Shown piece after piece: positions 1 through 8,447 of a DNA stretch of 64,000 nucleotides. This DNA is from Phycisphaerae bacterium. Its GTDB lineage: Bacteria > Planctomycetota > Phycisphaerae > UBA1845. The position numbers were made by a program, and so were the translations under genes. The stretch lies in assembly GCA_029260165.1 (NCBI GenBank), contig JAJDDT010000052.1:28804-92803 (forward strand). Direction: 5' to 3'. The notes under the pieces were generated by a model that ran no database searches, had not been told where the DNA came from, and was given only the letters and a program-made list of their open reading frames with translations. The first letter of the stretch is position 1, and each line of letters begins with the position of its first letter.

Positions 1-1356
1 TCCGTCTACATCGGCGAATCCATCAACGTCACACTCGAAATCCGGCTCAAACAATTCAACAAAAACCGCGTCAAACTCGACTTCAGAGATATGTGGTCCA
101 CCATCAACCAAAACGCCAGCACATGGGGACAGTTCGCAAGCCTCGTCAACACAAGAAACAACAACATCAAAGTCCGCACCACAAGACGCAACACCAACGG
201 ACAACAACACACCTACTTCGTCTATTCGGTCGAAAACCAGTTCTGGCCCGAACGACCCGGAAAACTCGAAGGTGGAAACATCACCATCGTCGCCAACTAC
301 CCCCTGAGCGTCTCACGAAACCGCTTCTCCATCCTGAGAAGACTCTCCATCGACCGCGCCAAACCCGTCTCCGCCACCGTCAAAGACCCCGACATCACCG
401 TCAAATCACCACCCACCCAAAACCAACCCGCCATCTTCCGTAGCGCCGTCGGAAACTACACCATCGCAACCACCGCAACACCCACCGTCGCCAACGTCGG
501 CGACCCCATCACCATCACCCTGAGCATCACCGGCAATGGCCGACTAGACCTCCTCCAACCCCCACCCCTCACCGATCAACCAAGCCTCACCAACGACTTC
601 CGAGTCCCCGACGAACCGCTCGCCGGAGTCGTCAATGGACAAACCAAAACCTTCACCCAATCCATCCGCGCCACCCGCGACGACATCACCGAAATCCCGC
701 CCATCAAATTCGCCTACTTTGATCCTGACATCGAACAATACGTCACCATACAATCCGACCCCATCCCCATCTCCATCAAACAACAAACCCAACTCCCCGT
801 CACCCAAATGGTCGAAGGATCACTCACCCCCTCCATCACCAACCTCACCGCAAGAACCGACGGACTTCTCGCCAACATCGACGACCCAGGCCTCCTGCTA
901 ACCACCCAAACCGTCACCATCACCCCGACCACACTCACCATCCTCGGCAGCCTCCCCATCCTCTACACCGCCACCCTCCTCTTCCAGTCCAACCGCCGAA
1001 AACTCAAAAACAACATCGCCCTCGCCCGCAGAAAATCCGCCAAACGAATCGCCAACCACAAACTCGCTAACGCAATCAACACCACCGACCCAACCGCCGC
1101 AGCCAACCTCGCCGCAAGCACCCTCACCACCTACATCGCCGACCGCTGCAATCTCCCCGCCGCAGGCCTCACCCGCACCGACGCCGTCACCCATCTCCAA
1201 AACCGATTCGTGACCGAATCCCTCATCACCGACATCGACCAGCTATTGGAAGAATGCGAACACATCCAGTACGCCCCCTCCACTTCCGCCGCCCAAAACA
1301 TCACCACCCGCACCCAACAATGCATCACCCGCCTCGAAAAGGAATACCTCAAATGA
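1..1356 (+). CDS. batD: BatD-like protein, 5' partial
   Basis: The reading frame is open from base 1, so the window cuts the gene; 451 C-terminal residues remain. The start resembles the beta-sandwich repeats of BatD/oxygen-tolerance proteins (VYIGESINVTLEI, then a second repeat beginning near VANVGDPITITLSI around residue 165). A hydrophobic segment near residues 305-325 (TTLTILGSLPILYTATLLF) is followed by a charged cytoplasmic tail, which is the usual BatD layout: periplasmic Ig-like domains, one membrane anchor, short tail. BatD belongs to the Bat (Bacteroides aerotolerance) set that works with MoxR ATPase and VWA proteins; the biochemical role is unsettled. The stop overlaps the batE start (ATGA), implying translational coupling. 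The upstream Bat genes presumably lie outside the window. Confidence 0.8.
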   Translation, partial: SVYIGESINVTLEIRLKQFNKNRVKLDFRDMWSTINQNASTWGQFASLVNTRNNNIKVRTTRRNTNGQQHTYFVYSVENQFWPERPGKLEGGNITIVANYPLSVSRNRFSILRRLSIDRAKPVSATVKDPDITVKSPPTQNQPAIFRSAVGNYTIATTATPTVANVGDPITITLSITGNGRLDLLQPPPLTDQPSLTNDFRVPDEPLAGVVNGQTKTFTQSIRATRDDITEIPPIKFAYFDPDIEQYVTIQSDPIPISIKQQTQLPVTQMVEGSLTPSITNLTARTDGLLANIDDPGLLLTTQTVTITPTTLTILGSLPILYTATLLFQSNRRKLKNNIALARRKSAKRIANHKLANAINTTDPTAAANLAASTLTTYIADRCNLPAAGLTRTDAVTHLQNRFVTESLITDIDQLLEECEHIQYAPSTSAAQNITTRTQQCITRLEKEYLK

Positions 1357-2324
1357 CGCCATCAACAATACATCCAGGATCGCACCAACCCAATGTCGCG
1401 CCACCCCGTCACTCTTCTGTAGCGTCACCCCTTGTGGGTGACGAGAAAACCAACCACGCCAATCAAAGCCAACCCGTAGGGCCTGGGTGCCCCACGTCTT
1501 TAGACGTGGGGTATGGATTCGCACGACCAACGACCGTCATCCAATCAATCATCATCCTCACGCTCTTCACCACCCACCTGTCCGCCAACACCCCCGACCC
1601 CCAACAAACCCTCGCCAACGCACTCACCCAATTCGACAACGCCACCGAACTGATGCGCACCGACCCCGACAAAGCCCAAACCGCCTTCAACAACGCCGCC
1701 AGGGAATTCCAATCCCTCATCGACAACGGACACCGAAACACCCACCTCTACTACAACCTCGCAAACACCCACCTCAGACTCGGGCAACTCGGACCCGCCA
1801 TCGCCAACTACCGCCGCGCCCTCAAGATCAACCCCGCCAACGAACGCGCAAAAGCCAACCTCAACTTCACAAGAACACTCACGCGAGATCAGTTCAAAAC
1901 CACAGGAACCCACGCACTAAAACAAACACTCCTCTTCTGGCACTACAACACCACCGCCCAATCCCGACGCAACTTCGCCATCATCCTCTACGCCTCATTC
2001 TGGCTCATCCTCGCCACCAAAACCATCCGCCCCAAAACCCGCATCACCTACCCCGCCACCATCACGGGACTCGTCACCCTCGCACTCGCCATCTCACTTT
2101 CCATCTCCATCCCAAACCAGTCACGACTCACCGGCGGCGTCATCACCGCAAACCAGGTCACCGTCCGAAAGGGCAATGGGCAATCCTACGCACCGCAATT
2201 CGATCAGCCACTCCACGAAGGCACCGAATTCGCCATCCTCGAACAACGCAGCAATTGGCTCCACATCCAACTCCCCGACAACAACACCGGCTGGATCCAG
2301 TCAAAACACACCGAACTCTTCTGA
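1353..2324 (+). CDS. batE: BatE-like TPR and SH3 membrane protein
   Basis: The product is 323 residues. The ATG at 1353 overlaps the batD stop by four bases and is the only ATG in frame ahead of the domains. Residues about 55-70 form a hydrophobic signal segment (VIQSIIILTLFTTHLSA). TPR repeats follow (LYYNLANTHLRLGQLGPAIANY, about residues 130-155), then two membrane helices around 205-255 and a C-terminal bacterial SH3-like domain ending in WIQSKHTELF. TPR plus SH3 downstream of BatD fits BatE. Odd point: about 50 residues precede the signal segment, and they are largely encoded by two palindromic repeats (1419-1443 and 1476-1511). Either the repeats are translated, or translation starts later from a non-ATG codon such as GTG 1506. 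Confidence 0.75.
   Translation: MTPSTIHPGSHQPNVAPPRHSSVASPLVGDEKTNHANQSQPVGPGCPTSLDVGYGFARPTTVIQSIIILTLFTTHLSANTPDPQQTLANALTQFDNATELMRTDPDKAQTAFNNAAREFQSLIDNGHRNTHLYYNLANTHLRLGQLGPAIANYRRALKINPANERAKANLNFTRTLTRDQFKTTGTHALKQTLLFWHYNTTAQSRRNFAIILYASFWLILATKTIRPKTRITYPATITGLVTLALAISLSISIPNQSRLTGGVITANQVTVRKGNGQSYAPQFDQPLHEGTEFAILEQRSNWLHIQLPDNNTGWIQSKHTELF
1419..1443 (+). repeat. GTAG-headed palindrome 1 (REP-like)
   Basis: GTAG at 1419-1422 is followed directly by a perfect 8-bp inverted repeat, CGTCACCC / GGGTGACG (1423-1430 and 1436-1443), with a 5-nt loop. A GTAG tetranucleotide head followed by a palindrome is the hallmark of REP elements mobilised by RAYT transposases. It lies inside the 5' coding region of batE and stays in frame. 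Confidence 0.6.
1476..1511 (+). repeat. GTAG-headed palindrome 2 (REP-like)
   Basis: GTAG at 1476-1479 and a GC-rich spacer are followed by a perfect 10-bp inverted repeat, CCCCACGTCT / AGACGTGGGG (1490-1499 and 1502-1511), with a 2-nt loop. It sits 32 nt after the first element and is also inside the batE frame, just before the signal segment. Confidence 0.6.
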
Positions 2325-2358
2325 CCTGCGTCCGGTCCAATGGACCACTGCCCGCGAT

Positions 2359-4164
2359 TCAATTCTTCCTCTCCTCCAACTGTTCCCAACGAGCGTAGAG
2401 CCTTTCCACATGTTGCCTTGCGGACTCAAGCTCTTCCCAACGTTTCTGGGCCTCGATATGGTCCCCAGCCACCTCCGGATCCTCCGTAGCTTTGACGCAT
2501 TGTTCCACACGGTCCTCCGCTTCGAGAATCGTCTCCTCCATTTCCTGGAGTTCCTTTTTTTCACTCGCAGTCAACCCACCATCATCCACCCTCGTTTTCG
2601 ATTTCCCCGACTTGTTGCGGCTGGGCTTAACCTCTTTCCCGGAAGCGATACGGGCCTGAGCAGCCTGCCACTGAGCACAATTGACATACCGACCCACACG
2701 CCCGGAACCATCCAGACCCAATATCTCCGTGCAAACGCGATCCAGCATGAACCGGTCGTGCGTCACCAGAACAATCGCCCCCGCAAAATCAGTCAGGCTG
2801 TCCTCCAGAACATCAAGAGACGCGATGTCCAGGTCGTTGGTCGGCTCATCCAGAACAAGAACGTCAGCCGGTCGCAACATCAAACGAGCAATCAGAACGC
2901 GCGCCTGTTCGCCACCCGATAATTCCCCCACAGGCAACTCAAGCTGACGCGACGAAAACAAAAACTGCCCAGCCCATGCACTAATGTGAATATTTCGACC
3001 ACGAAAATCCACACTCTCATTGTCTCCCGCAAGCGCCCACCGAAGCGTTACATCCTGCGGCAGTTCCTCGCGATTCTGATCGAACACAACAATCTGCAAA
3101 TCCTCTGCCAGCTCAACCGAACCCGTATCAGGCGACAACGCGCCGGTCAGAACGCGAATCAACGTCGTTTTTCCACTTCCGTTGGCACCCAGCAACCCGA
3201 CGCGCGTACCCGGAGACAACAGCAGCGAAACATCCTCGAACAACAACTTCCCGCCAAGCGTTTTGGACAGCCCCCCGGCGTCCAGCAACTTCTTCGACCT
3301 GCGACCCGTGCTATCGAAATCGATACCCGCCACAGTCGTTCGAGCGTTGCGCTGCGACAGTTCGCGAAGCTCATCCTTGAGGCGATAAGCGTCCTCGATG
3401 CGCGATTTCGATTTCGTCCGCTGCGCCTTTGAATTCGACTTGAGAAACGCAACCTCACGCCTGACGATGTTCGCCAGCGTCGCCTGCTGAGCTTTCTGTG
3501 CCTCCAGAAAATCCGACCGCTTTTCCAGAAACACGCTGTAGCTACCGCTCACACTGAAGTATCCATCCGGGTAAACCGGGTTCAACTCCACCACGCGATT
3601 GGTCACATTCTCCAGAAAATACCGATCATGACTCACCGCAACAAACGCAAACGAAACCCCGGAAAGCATCTTCTCAAGCCACGCAATCCCCTCAAGGTCC
3701 AGGTGGTTCGTCGGCTCATCCATCAGAAGCAGGTCAGGCTGTTGAATGATCTCGCGCGCGACCGCCAACCGCTTCCGCCAACCACCCGACAACTCAGCCA
3801 CCCCACCATCGGGATGCTCGAAACCAAACCTGCTCAGGATGATCGCCACCTGAGTATCACGCTCGTACGACTCCATGGGATGATCCGCCAGCGCGTCCCC
3901 CAACACCGACGCAACCGTATCCCCATCCGAAAACCGATCCTCCTGCGGGAGAAAACCGATTCGCGCCGATCGACGACGATTCACCTCGCCGCCGTCAGCC
4001 TGCTCCAAACCCGCCAGTATCTTCAAAAACGTCGTCTTCCCCGACCCATTGGGGCCGACGAACCCCACGCGCTCATCATCAACGAACCCGATGGACAGGC
4101 CATCGAAAAGCGTGCGTGTCCCAAAATGCTTCGAGACCGCGCGACATGTCACCAGTGTTCCCAT
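2359..4164 (-). CDS. uup: ABC-F ATPase, Uup type
   Basis: A 601-residue cytosolic protein with two ATP-binding cassettes and no membrane domain. Walker A motifs are GPNGSGKT (N domain) and GANGSGKT (C domain). Signature motifs LSGGWRKR and LSGGEQAR are each followed by DEPTNHLD or DEPTNDLD. A basic linker separates the cassettes, and a C-terminal coiled coil (after about residue 525, ending RWEQLEERKN) matches the extra domain of Uup. ABC-F proteins act on ribosomes; Uup is linked to ribosome function and to control of transposon excision. The ATG at 4164 was chosen because it starts directly at the conserved GTLVTCRAVSKHFG; a GTG 12 codons upstream is also open. The gene is convergent with batE. 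Confidence 0.9.
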   Translation of the reverse strand: MGTLVTCRAVSKHFGTRTLFDGLSIGFVDDERVGFVGPNGSGKTTFLKILAGLEQADGGEVNRRRSARIGFLPQEDRFSDGDTVASVLGDALADHPMESYERDTQVAIILSRFGFEHPDGGVAELSGGWRKRLAVAREIIQQPDLLLMDEPTNHLDLEGIAWLEKMLSGVSFAFVAVSHDRYFLENVTNRVVELNPVYPDGYFSVSGSYSVFLEKRSDFLEAQKAQQATLANIVRREVAFLKSNSKAQRTKSKSRIEDAYRLKDELRELSQRNARTTVAGIDFDSTGRRSKKLLDAGGLSKTLGGKLLFEDVSLLLSPGTRVGLLGANGSGKTTLIRVLTGALSPDTGSVELAEDLQIVVFDQNREELPQDVTLRWALAGDNESVDFRGRNIHISAWAGQFLFSSRQLELPVGELSGGEQARVLIARLMLRPADVLVLDEPTNDLDIASLDVLEDSLTDFAGAIVLVTHDRFMLDRVCTEILGLDGSGRVGRYVNCAQWQAAQARIASGKEVKPSRNKSGKSKTRVDDGGLTASEKKELQEMEETILEAEDRVEQCVKATEDPEVAGDHIEAQKRWEELESARQHVERLYARWEQLEERKN

Positions 4165-4229
4165 CGTTCCCGCCAATCGCAGCAACCTGCGCTCCAACAC
4201 CCACGCAGATCATTGCCAACCATGGAACA

Positions 4230-4496
4230 CTACGTCGTCGGAAGCCGATAAAGCCCCTGACCCGTGTACTCGAGTCTGCCTTGTTCCACCAGTTTGTCCC
4301 AGATGGCTTTTCGATACTGATTCGGCGCCATGATAGCCACGATGCCCGAAGACCTCCCACCCGAAGTCGCCCCGTGTCCAAGCCCGGACTCGTCATCAAG
4401 ACGGGCAAGCTTGAGCCGCTTCTTAAACGCCTTAAGCGCCTTGCGAAGCTCCTCCGGTGTAGGCTCTGACGACGCTGACGACTCGTGCTCAGACAT
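4230..4496 (-). CDS. Small hypothetical protein, 88 aa
   Basis: Not recognised. The ATG at 4496 has a GGAG about nine bases upstream. The N-terminus is acidic and serine-rich, then a basic helix (ELRKALKAFKKRLKLARLDDES), a glycine-rich turn (GLGHGATSGGRSSG) and a C-terminal helix-strand unit (YRKAIWDKLVEQGRLEYTGQGLYRL) that looks like the end of a winged-helix fold. It is probably cytosolic. It lies upstream of uup in the same orientation (66 nt gap), so it could share a transcript. The winged-helix idea is inference from pattern only. Confidence 0.6.
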   Translation of the reverse strand: MSEHESSASSEPTPEELRKALKAFKKRLKLARLDDESGLGHGATSGGRSSGIVAIMAPNQYRKAIWDKLVEQGRLEYTGQGLYRLPTT

Positions 4497-4534
4497 AATC
4501 TGTCGCTCCAATGAGTTGAATTGGTACCTCGGCG

Positions 4535-4540
4535 AGTATA
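4535..4540 (-). promoter_or_regulatory. -10 element for the 88-aa gene
   Basis: TATACT on the minus strand lies 38 nt before the ATG at 4496. No good -35 hexamer is seen at 16-18 nt, so this is a tentative call. Confidence 0.35.
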
Positions 4541-4645
4541 CACCACGAATCGGCAACGACCAGTCCGTCGCAGCGAACGCAGTTAATCAGAAAGAAGGAA
4601 TCCGCCACCGAAAGAACGATCCAACACCCGTTTCACGAATAAATC

Positions 4646-4670
4646 GTAGGGCAGGTGCTCGCACCTGCCG
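4646..4670 (+). repeat. GTAG-headed palindrome 3 (REP-like)
   Basis: GTAG at 4646-4649 is followed by a perfect 9-bp inverted repeat, GGCAGGTGC / GCACCTGCC (4650-4658 and 4661-4669), with a 2-nt loop. It is the main feature of the gap 4497-4779 between two minus-strand genes. It shares the GTAGGG start with element 2 but has an unrelated stem. Confidence 0.6.
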
Positions 4671-4779
4671 CCACTATCCCCCCCCCACCGCAAACTCGGC
4701 GAACACCAACGACGACCATTGTCGCCATCGCCAGCCGTCCTCCCGATGACAAAAAGCCTGGCTGACAGCCCGCCCGGTA

Positions 4780-5559
4780 CTAACCGAGGAGTGCGTCCTC
4801 AGGGACTGGAACATGGTTCGGACCGATCACCGCACCTGTCAGCACTCGTCTCAAAAATTCGAGTTTCTGACGCGCACCTGCAAGTTCGATCGCCTTCTCG
4901 TCGTACCCCGCTGACAGATACACGAAAAAGGCGTCCAATGTTGCATCAATTTGTGCAAGATCAAGGCGGTGCGTACTCTCAACAAATGTCTTGTCTGACC
5001 AGGGAGATCGTGGACGCAACACGTCGACGAACCCCGGGCGAACCCGATAGTAAACGGTGTTCGTAACCTTCGACATCGCAATCAACGCGAATCCGAGAAG
5101 CATGGCATACACAATAAACGGAATATCGAACGGTACCGCCCAACTCAACACCATACCTGCAAGGAATATCCCAACAAGTATCAACGGGGGTATCCGCTTC
5201 GCCCACGGCGAGCACCGAACAATGAACGGCTCAAACAACTCGACGGGCGTATTCGCAAGCGATTCAATCTCATCACGAGTACCCGCGTACACGAGACGAC
5301 CATCGCCGCACGTCGAAATCGTCAGTCCGGCAAGTTTTCGCTTTTCACCCTTGGTTTTGAAGAGGCCGTAGAACGTCCAGGCCGCAAAGGCAGTCATCGC
5401 AACGGAGAAAACTGACAATCCGCCGGACACAAATAAATAGATTGCTAAAGGAAGAACGATCAAACGCCAAGTTGTCAGCTTCGGCCAGTTCGGGTACGGC
5501 TGACACGCAAAACAAACATGGTCACAAAGCAGGGACTTCGCAAACGTACGCTCGATCAT
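4780..5559 (-). CDS. Hypothetical membrane protein, 259 aa
   Basis: Not recognised. There are four likely membrane helices, in two pairs: about residues 30-47 and 48-66 (LIVLPLAIYLFVSGG; FSVAMTAFAAWTFYGLF), and about 125-144 and 147-163 (LILVGIFLAGMVLSWAV; FIVYAMLLGFALIAM). A cysteine motif C-x2-C-x2-C (CDHVCFAC) precedes the first helix. Soluble segments of about 60 and 95 residues follow the helix pairs; the last is rich in acidic and aromatic residues. The ATG overlaps the stop of the upstream gene (ATGA), so the two are probably co-translated. Confidence 0.65.
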   Translation of the reverse strand: MIERTFAKSLLCDHVCFACQPYPNWPKLTTWRLIVLPLAIYLFVSGGLSVFSVAMTAFAAWTFYGLFKTKGEKRKLAGLTISTCGDGRLVYAGTRDEIESLANTPVELFEPFIVRCSPWAKRIPPLILVGIFLAGMVLSWAVPFDIPFIVYAMLLGFALIAMSKVTNTVYYRVRPGFVDVLRPRSPWSDKTFVESTHRLDLAQIDATLDAFFVYLSAGYDEKAIELAGARQKLEFLRRVLTGAVIGPNHVPVPEDALLG

Positions 5560-6206
5560 TCACTTTCCTGCCCCCCATCGCCGGACGTCTTCGACACGGA
5601 TTCCATCACCGAAACCCCATCCACCTCAACGTCGTCAATCTCGGGCGTGAACGATCCATCGAATCCGACGGTCACCGACACACGGGCGGAGCCATTCACA
5701 AACTTGCCGTCGTAGTTGAATTTGAAACGATCACCGGCCTGATCCACCATGGGGTTCGCCTGCCGAATCTGTTGCAGCGGTCCGTGCGTCTCGACGACAC
5801 CCTCAAGCCACGCCCGAAACGCAGCCTCATCCACGTTGACCCGCAATCTCGGTGAAGCATATGTTTCGTAAAACGCCTCAGTGCTCTCAGCCACGCGAAC
5901 CTGGCTGGCCTTCAACACCGCCATCGATCGCCGACTGGCTTGGCCCGCCGCGTAAAACATGTACCCGACGCCAACCATCCCCGCGACCACCACACTGACA
6001 ACCAACCCGATCGGAATAGCGGCGATAGAAAGCCCCATCCCCTTCCGCTTGCCACCGGACGTGTGAAAAATCCCGATGATACCCAACAACACGCCCAACG
6101 GAGCGATCAGAAACGCCGTGACAAACGCGGTGATCGCAACGCCACTCCAGCGTATCGGTTGGGCGTACAAGGATTCCTGTGTATCAATATGTGATGTGTT
6201 GCTCAT
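5556..6206 (-). CDS. Hypothetical membrane protein, 216 aa
   Basis: Two membrane helices near the N-terminus (about residues 22-47, VAITAFVTAFLIAPLGVLLGIIGIF, and 58-85) resemble the small two-helix module often annotated DUF4190. A soluble, probably external domain of about 125 residues follows, ending in an acidic tail (SGDGGQESE). That domain contains YDGKFVNGSARVSVTVGF, like a secreted beta domain. Its stop overlaps the start of the 259-residue membrane protein, so the pair may form one complex. A TTGTCA-17-TGTAAT promoter ends eight bases before the ATG, and no Shine-Dalgarno is possible in so short a leader. Confidence 0.65.
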   Translation of the reverse strand: MSNTSHIDTQESLYAQPIRWSGVAITAFVTAFLIAPLGVLLGIIGIFHTSGGKRKGMGLSIAAIPIGLVVSVVVAGMVGVGYMFYAAGQASRRSMAVLKASQVRVAESTEAFYETYASPRLRVNVDEAAFRAWLEGVVETHGPLQQIRQANPMVDQAGDRFKFNYDGKFVNGSARVSVTVGFDGSFTPEIDDVEVDGVSVMESVSKTSGDGGQESE

Positions 6207-6208
6207 AA

Positions 6209-6243
6209 CGCGGAATTACAACAGCATTCCCGCGTCATGACAA
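6209..6243 (-). promoter_or_regulatory. Promoter with hairpin before 6206 gene
   Basis: On the minus strand, TTGTCA (6243-6238), a 17-nt spacer and TGTAAT (6220-6215) lie eight bases before the start codon at 6206, predicting a leader of only one or two bases. An imperfect inverted repeat (CGCGGAAT / ATTCCCGCG, 6209-6216 and 6226-6234) overlaps it and could be the end of the metal-ATPase transcript or an operator. Confidence 0.5.
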
Positions 6244-6246
6244 GCG

Positions 6247-8256
6247 TTACGCAGGAGAAGCCACCATCCCATACGCAAGCCCGGTCGCGTCGGGCACATG
6301 AGGCGTCATTTCCTCACCGAAGCGAACCAGTCGAGCACTGTTGAAAATCACAACCGCACTCGCAACCGTATGCAACACCGCCGCCGGGATAGCCGTCAAT
6401 GTCCCCGCAGCCGTCAACGGCATCACCACCAGAATGAACACCACCCCGAAGATCAGATTCTGAGCAATGACCCGCGTCGCCTGTCGCGACAGTTTCACCA
6501 AAAACGGCAAACGATTCAGGTCGTTGTTCATCAACGCGATCGATGCGGAATTGATGGCTACGTCACTACCCGCAGCCCCCATCGCAATACCAAGATCACC
6601 CGCCGCCAGCGCCGGCGCGTCATTCACGCCGTCACCAATCACACAAACCCGATGACCACGCGATTTCAAATCCTCAACCAAACGCAGCTTCTCTTCCGGA
6701 AGAACCTCCGCCTGCACCTCGGTACAACCCATCTCCGAAGCTACACGCTTGGCGACCGACCATTTGTCACCGGTCACCATCGTCAGATTCCTGATACCAA
6801 GTTCGCGCAACGCATCAATGGCTTCGCGCGCTTCCGAACGCGTCTTGTCCTCCAGACCGATCCACCCCAGACACTTCCCGTTCCGCGTGACGTACAACAT
6901 GCTCAGGCCCTCAGCCTCCTGGTAGTCCGGATTCTCCAACAGGCCCATGTCCGCCCCGTTATCCGTCAGCCAACTGCTCCGGCCGACCATCACATCATCC
7001 GATCCAACCTTCGCCTTCACACCACGCCCGAGCACCTCCTCAAAATTCGTCGGATGAACAAGGTCCACCTTCGCATCCCGGGCAATATTGACCATCGCGC
7101 GAGCCGCCGGATGCTTGCTCAACTGCTCCGCAGAAGCAGCCGCCAGCAACAGTTCAGCCCCATCAACACCCGGCGCGGGCTTCATCTGCGTCACCGACAA
7201 TTCACCCGTCGTCAGCGTACCGGTCTTGTCGAACACGATCGCGGTCAGCGACCGGGCGTATTCCAGATTCACCACATTTTTCACCAGAATCCCCAACCGC
7301 GCAGCGCAACTCAACGCAGCCACCATCGCCGTCGGCGTCGCCAGAACCAGCGCACAAGGACAACCCGCGACCAACATCGCGATCGCCCGCTTCATTCCCT
7401 CACCCCGGTCCTCCGCAAAGAACAGCACAATCGCAGCCAGCATCAAAATCGTCGGCGTGTACCAACCCGCATAACGATCAATCAACCGCATCAGCGGAAT
7501 CCTGGTTCGTTCCGCCTCGAAAATCAGCTTCTGAACACGACCCAGCGTCGTGTCCTCACCGATCTTCAACACTCGAATATCAAGTGCCCCTGTCAAATTG
7601 CTTGTGCCGCCGAAAACCTCTTCACCAACGATTTTGTCCACCGCCAACGATTCACCGGTCACATTGGCCTGGTTGACCGACGATTCGCCCGAGATAATCT
7701 CACCGTCGGCTGGAATATTGTCACCAGGACGCACGCGAATCACGTCGCCCGGTTTCAAGGCTGACACCGGAACCAACTCCTCCGAACCGTCCGGCGACAT
7801 CCGATGCGCCTCCTGCGGAGTAAATCGGAGTAATCCAGCGATCGACTGACGAGCGCCGAGGGCGGTCCGCGTCTCGATCAGATTCGCAACAATCATGAAA
7901 AACGCAACGATGCCCGCCATCTGGTAGTATTCCAGCGCGATGGCGGCAATAACCGCCAACGCAACCAACTCGTCCATATGACTTTCGCCGCGATAGAGAT
8001 GCACCAGCGACTGCCACACCAGTGGCAAACCGAGCATGATCGCGCCAATCAGGGCAATCGCGTCCGCCCGTGGATTGCGCATGATGCCTGCGCTGTCACG
8101 GATCGTCCGTTCAAAGAAAATCTCCGCCAGAAACGACGCCAGAATCAACGTGCCGCCCACCAGCGTCGCAATCAGCAGAAAACTGACGCGCCCTGTCTGG
8201 GCTTCGACCGTCTCGGCTGTCTCCTGAACCGCCCGAGGTGCAACTTCCGCAGCCAT
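6247..8256 (-). CDS. P1B-type heavy-metal transporting ATPase
   Basis: A 669-residue inner-membrane ATPase pumping a transition metal. The phosphatase motif TGES is at residues 200-203, the transmembrane metal site CPC at 299-301, the phosphorylated aspartate in DKTGT at 343-347, then the P1B HP signature (KHPAARAM) and the hinge GDGVNDAP. The N-terminus has no HMA domain (no GMxCxxC) and goes quickly to membrane helices. The last helix carries LHTVASAVVIFNSARL rather than the usual copper (MSSS) or zinc (DxG) pattern, so the substrate is unclear. Start 8256 is preferred because GGAG lies about six bases upstream; ATGs at 8259 and 8262 are also in frame. Confidence 0.88.
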   Translation of the reverse strand: MAAEVAPRAVQETAETVEAQTGRVSFLLIATLVGGTLILASFLAEIFFERTIRDSAGIMRNPRADAIALIGAIMLGLPLVWQSLVHLYRGESHMDELVALAVIAAIALEYYQMAGIVAFFMIVANLIETRTALGARQSIAGLLRFTPQEAHRMSPDGSEELVPVSALKPGDVIRVRPGDNIPADGEIISGESSVNQANVTGESLAVDKIVGEEVFGGTSNLTGALDIRVLKIGEDTTLGRVQKLIFEAERTRIPLMRLIDRYAGWYTPTILMLAAIVLFFAEDRGEGMKRAIAMLVAGCPCALVLATPTAMVAALSCAARLGILVKNVVNLEYARSLTAIVFDKTGTLTTGELSVTQMKPAPGVDGAELLLAAASAEQLSKHPAARAMVNIARDAKVDLVHPTNFEEVLGRGVKAKVGSDDVMVGRSSWLTDNGADMGLLENPDYQEAEGLSMLYVTRNGKCLGWIGLEDKTRSEAREAIDALRELGIRNLTMVTGDKWSVAKRVASEMGCTEVQAEVLPEEKLRLVEDLKSRGHRVCVIGDGVNDAPALAAGDLGIAMGAAGSDVAINSASIALMNNDLNRLPFLVKLSRQATRVIAQNLIFGVVFILVVMPLTAAGTLTAIPAAVLHTVASAVVIFNSARLVRFGEEMTPHVPDATGLAYGMVASPA

Positions 8257-8447
8257 CATCATCTCCAAAAATCACCCCAAACCCCTGGGGCGCCAGTGTT
8301 TCCTTGCAAAGACATACCACAGGCAACCGCGCGCGGCAACACCGCGCCGGAACCGGCTTTACAGTTCGCTGGTATTGGTACGGTTCGGGAATCCTGACGG
8401 TTCGCCGGAAAGAAAATCACTATCTTCAACTGCCCACCGGACACGCG

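Noticed and set aside
2325..2358. GGTCC-AAT-GGACC hairpin between batE and uup as a terminator
   Set aside because: Only a five-base stem with no T tract; too weak to call.
1487..2398. A 303-codon plus-strand frame rich in His, Pro and Arg
   Set aside because: It is an alternative frame of batE, starting inside a palindrome; the TPR and SH3 signals are in the other frame.
1419..4670. Possible CRISPR repeats
   Set aside because: The palindromes are not regularly spaced, differ in sequence and have no similar repeat-spacer pattern; no cas genes are present.
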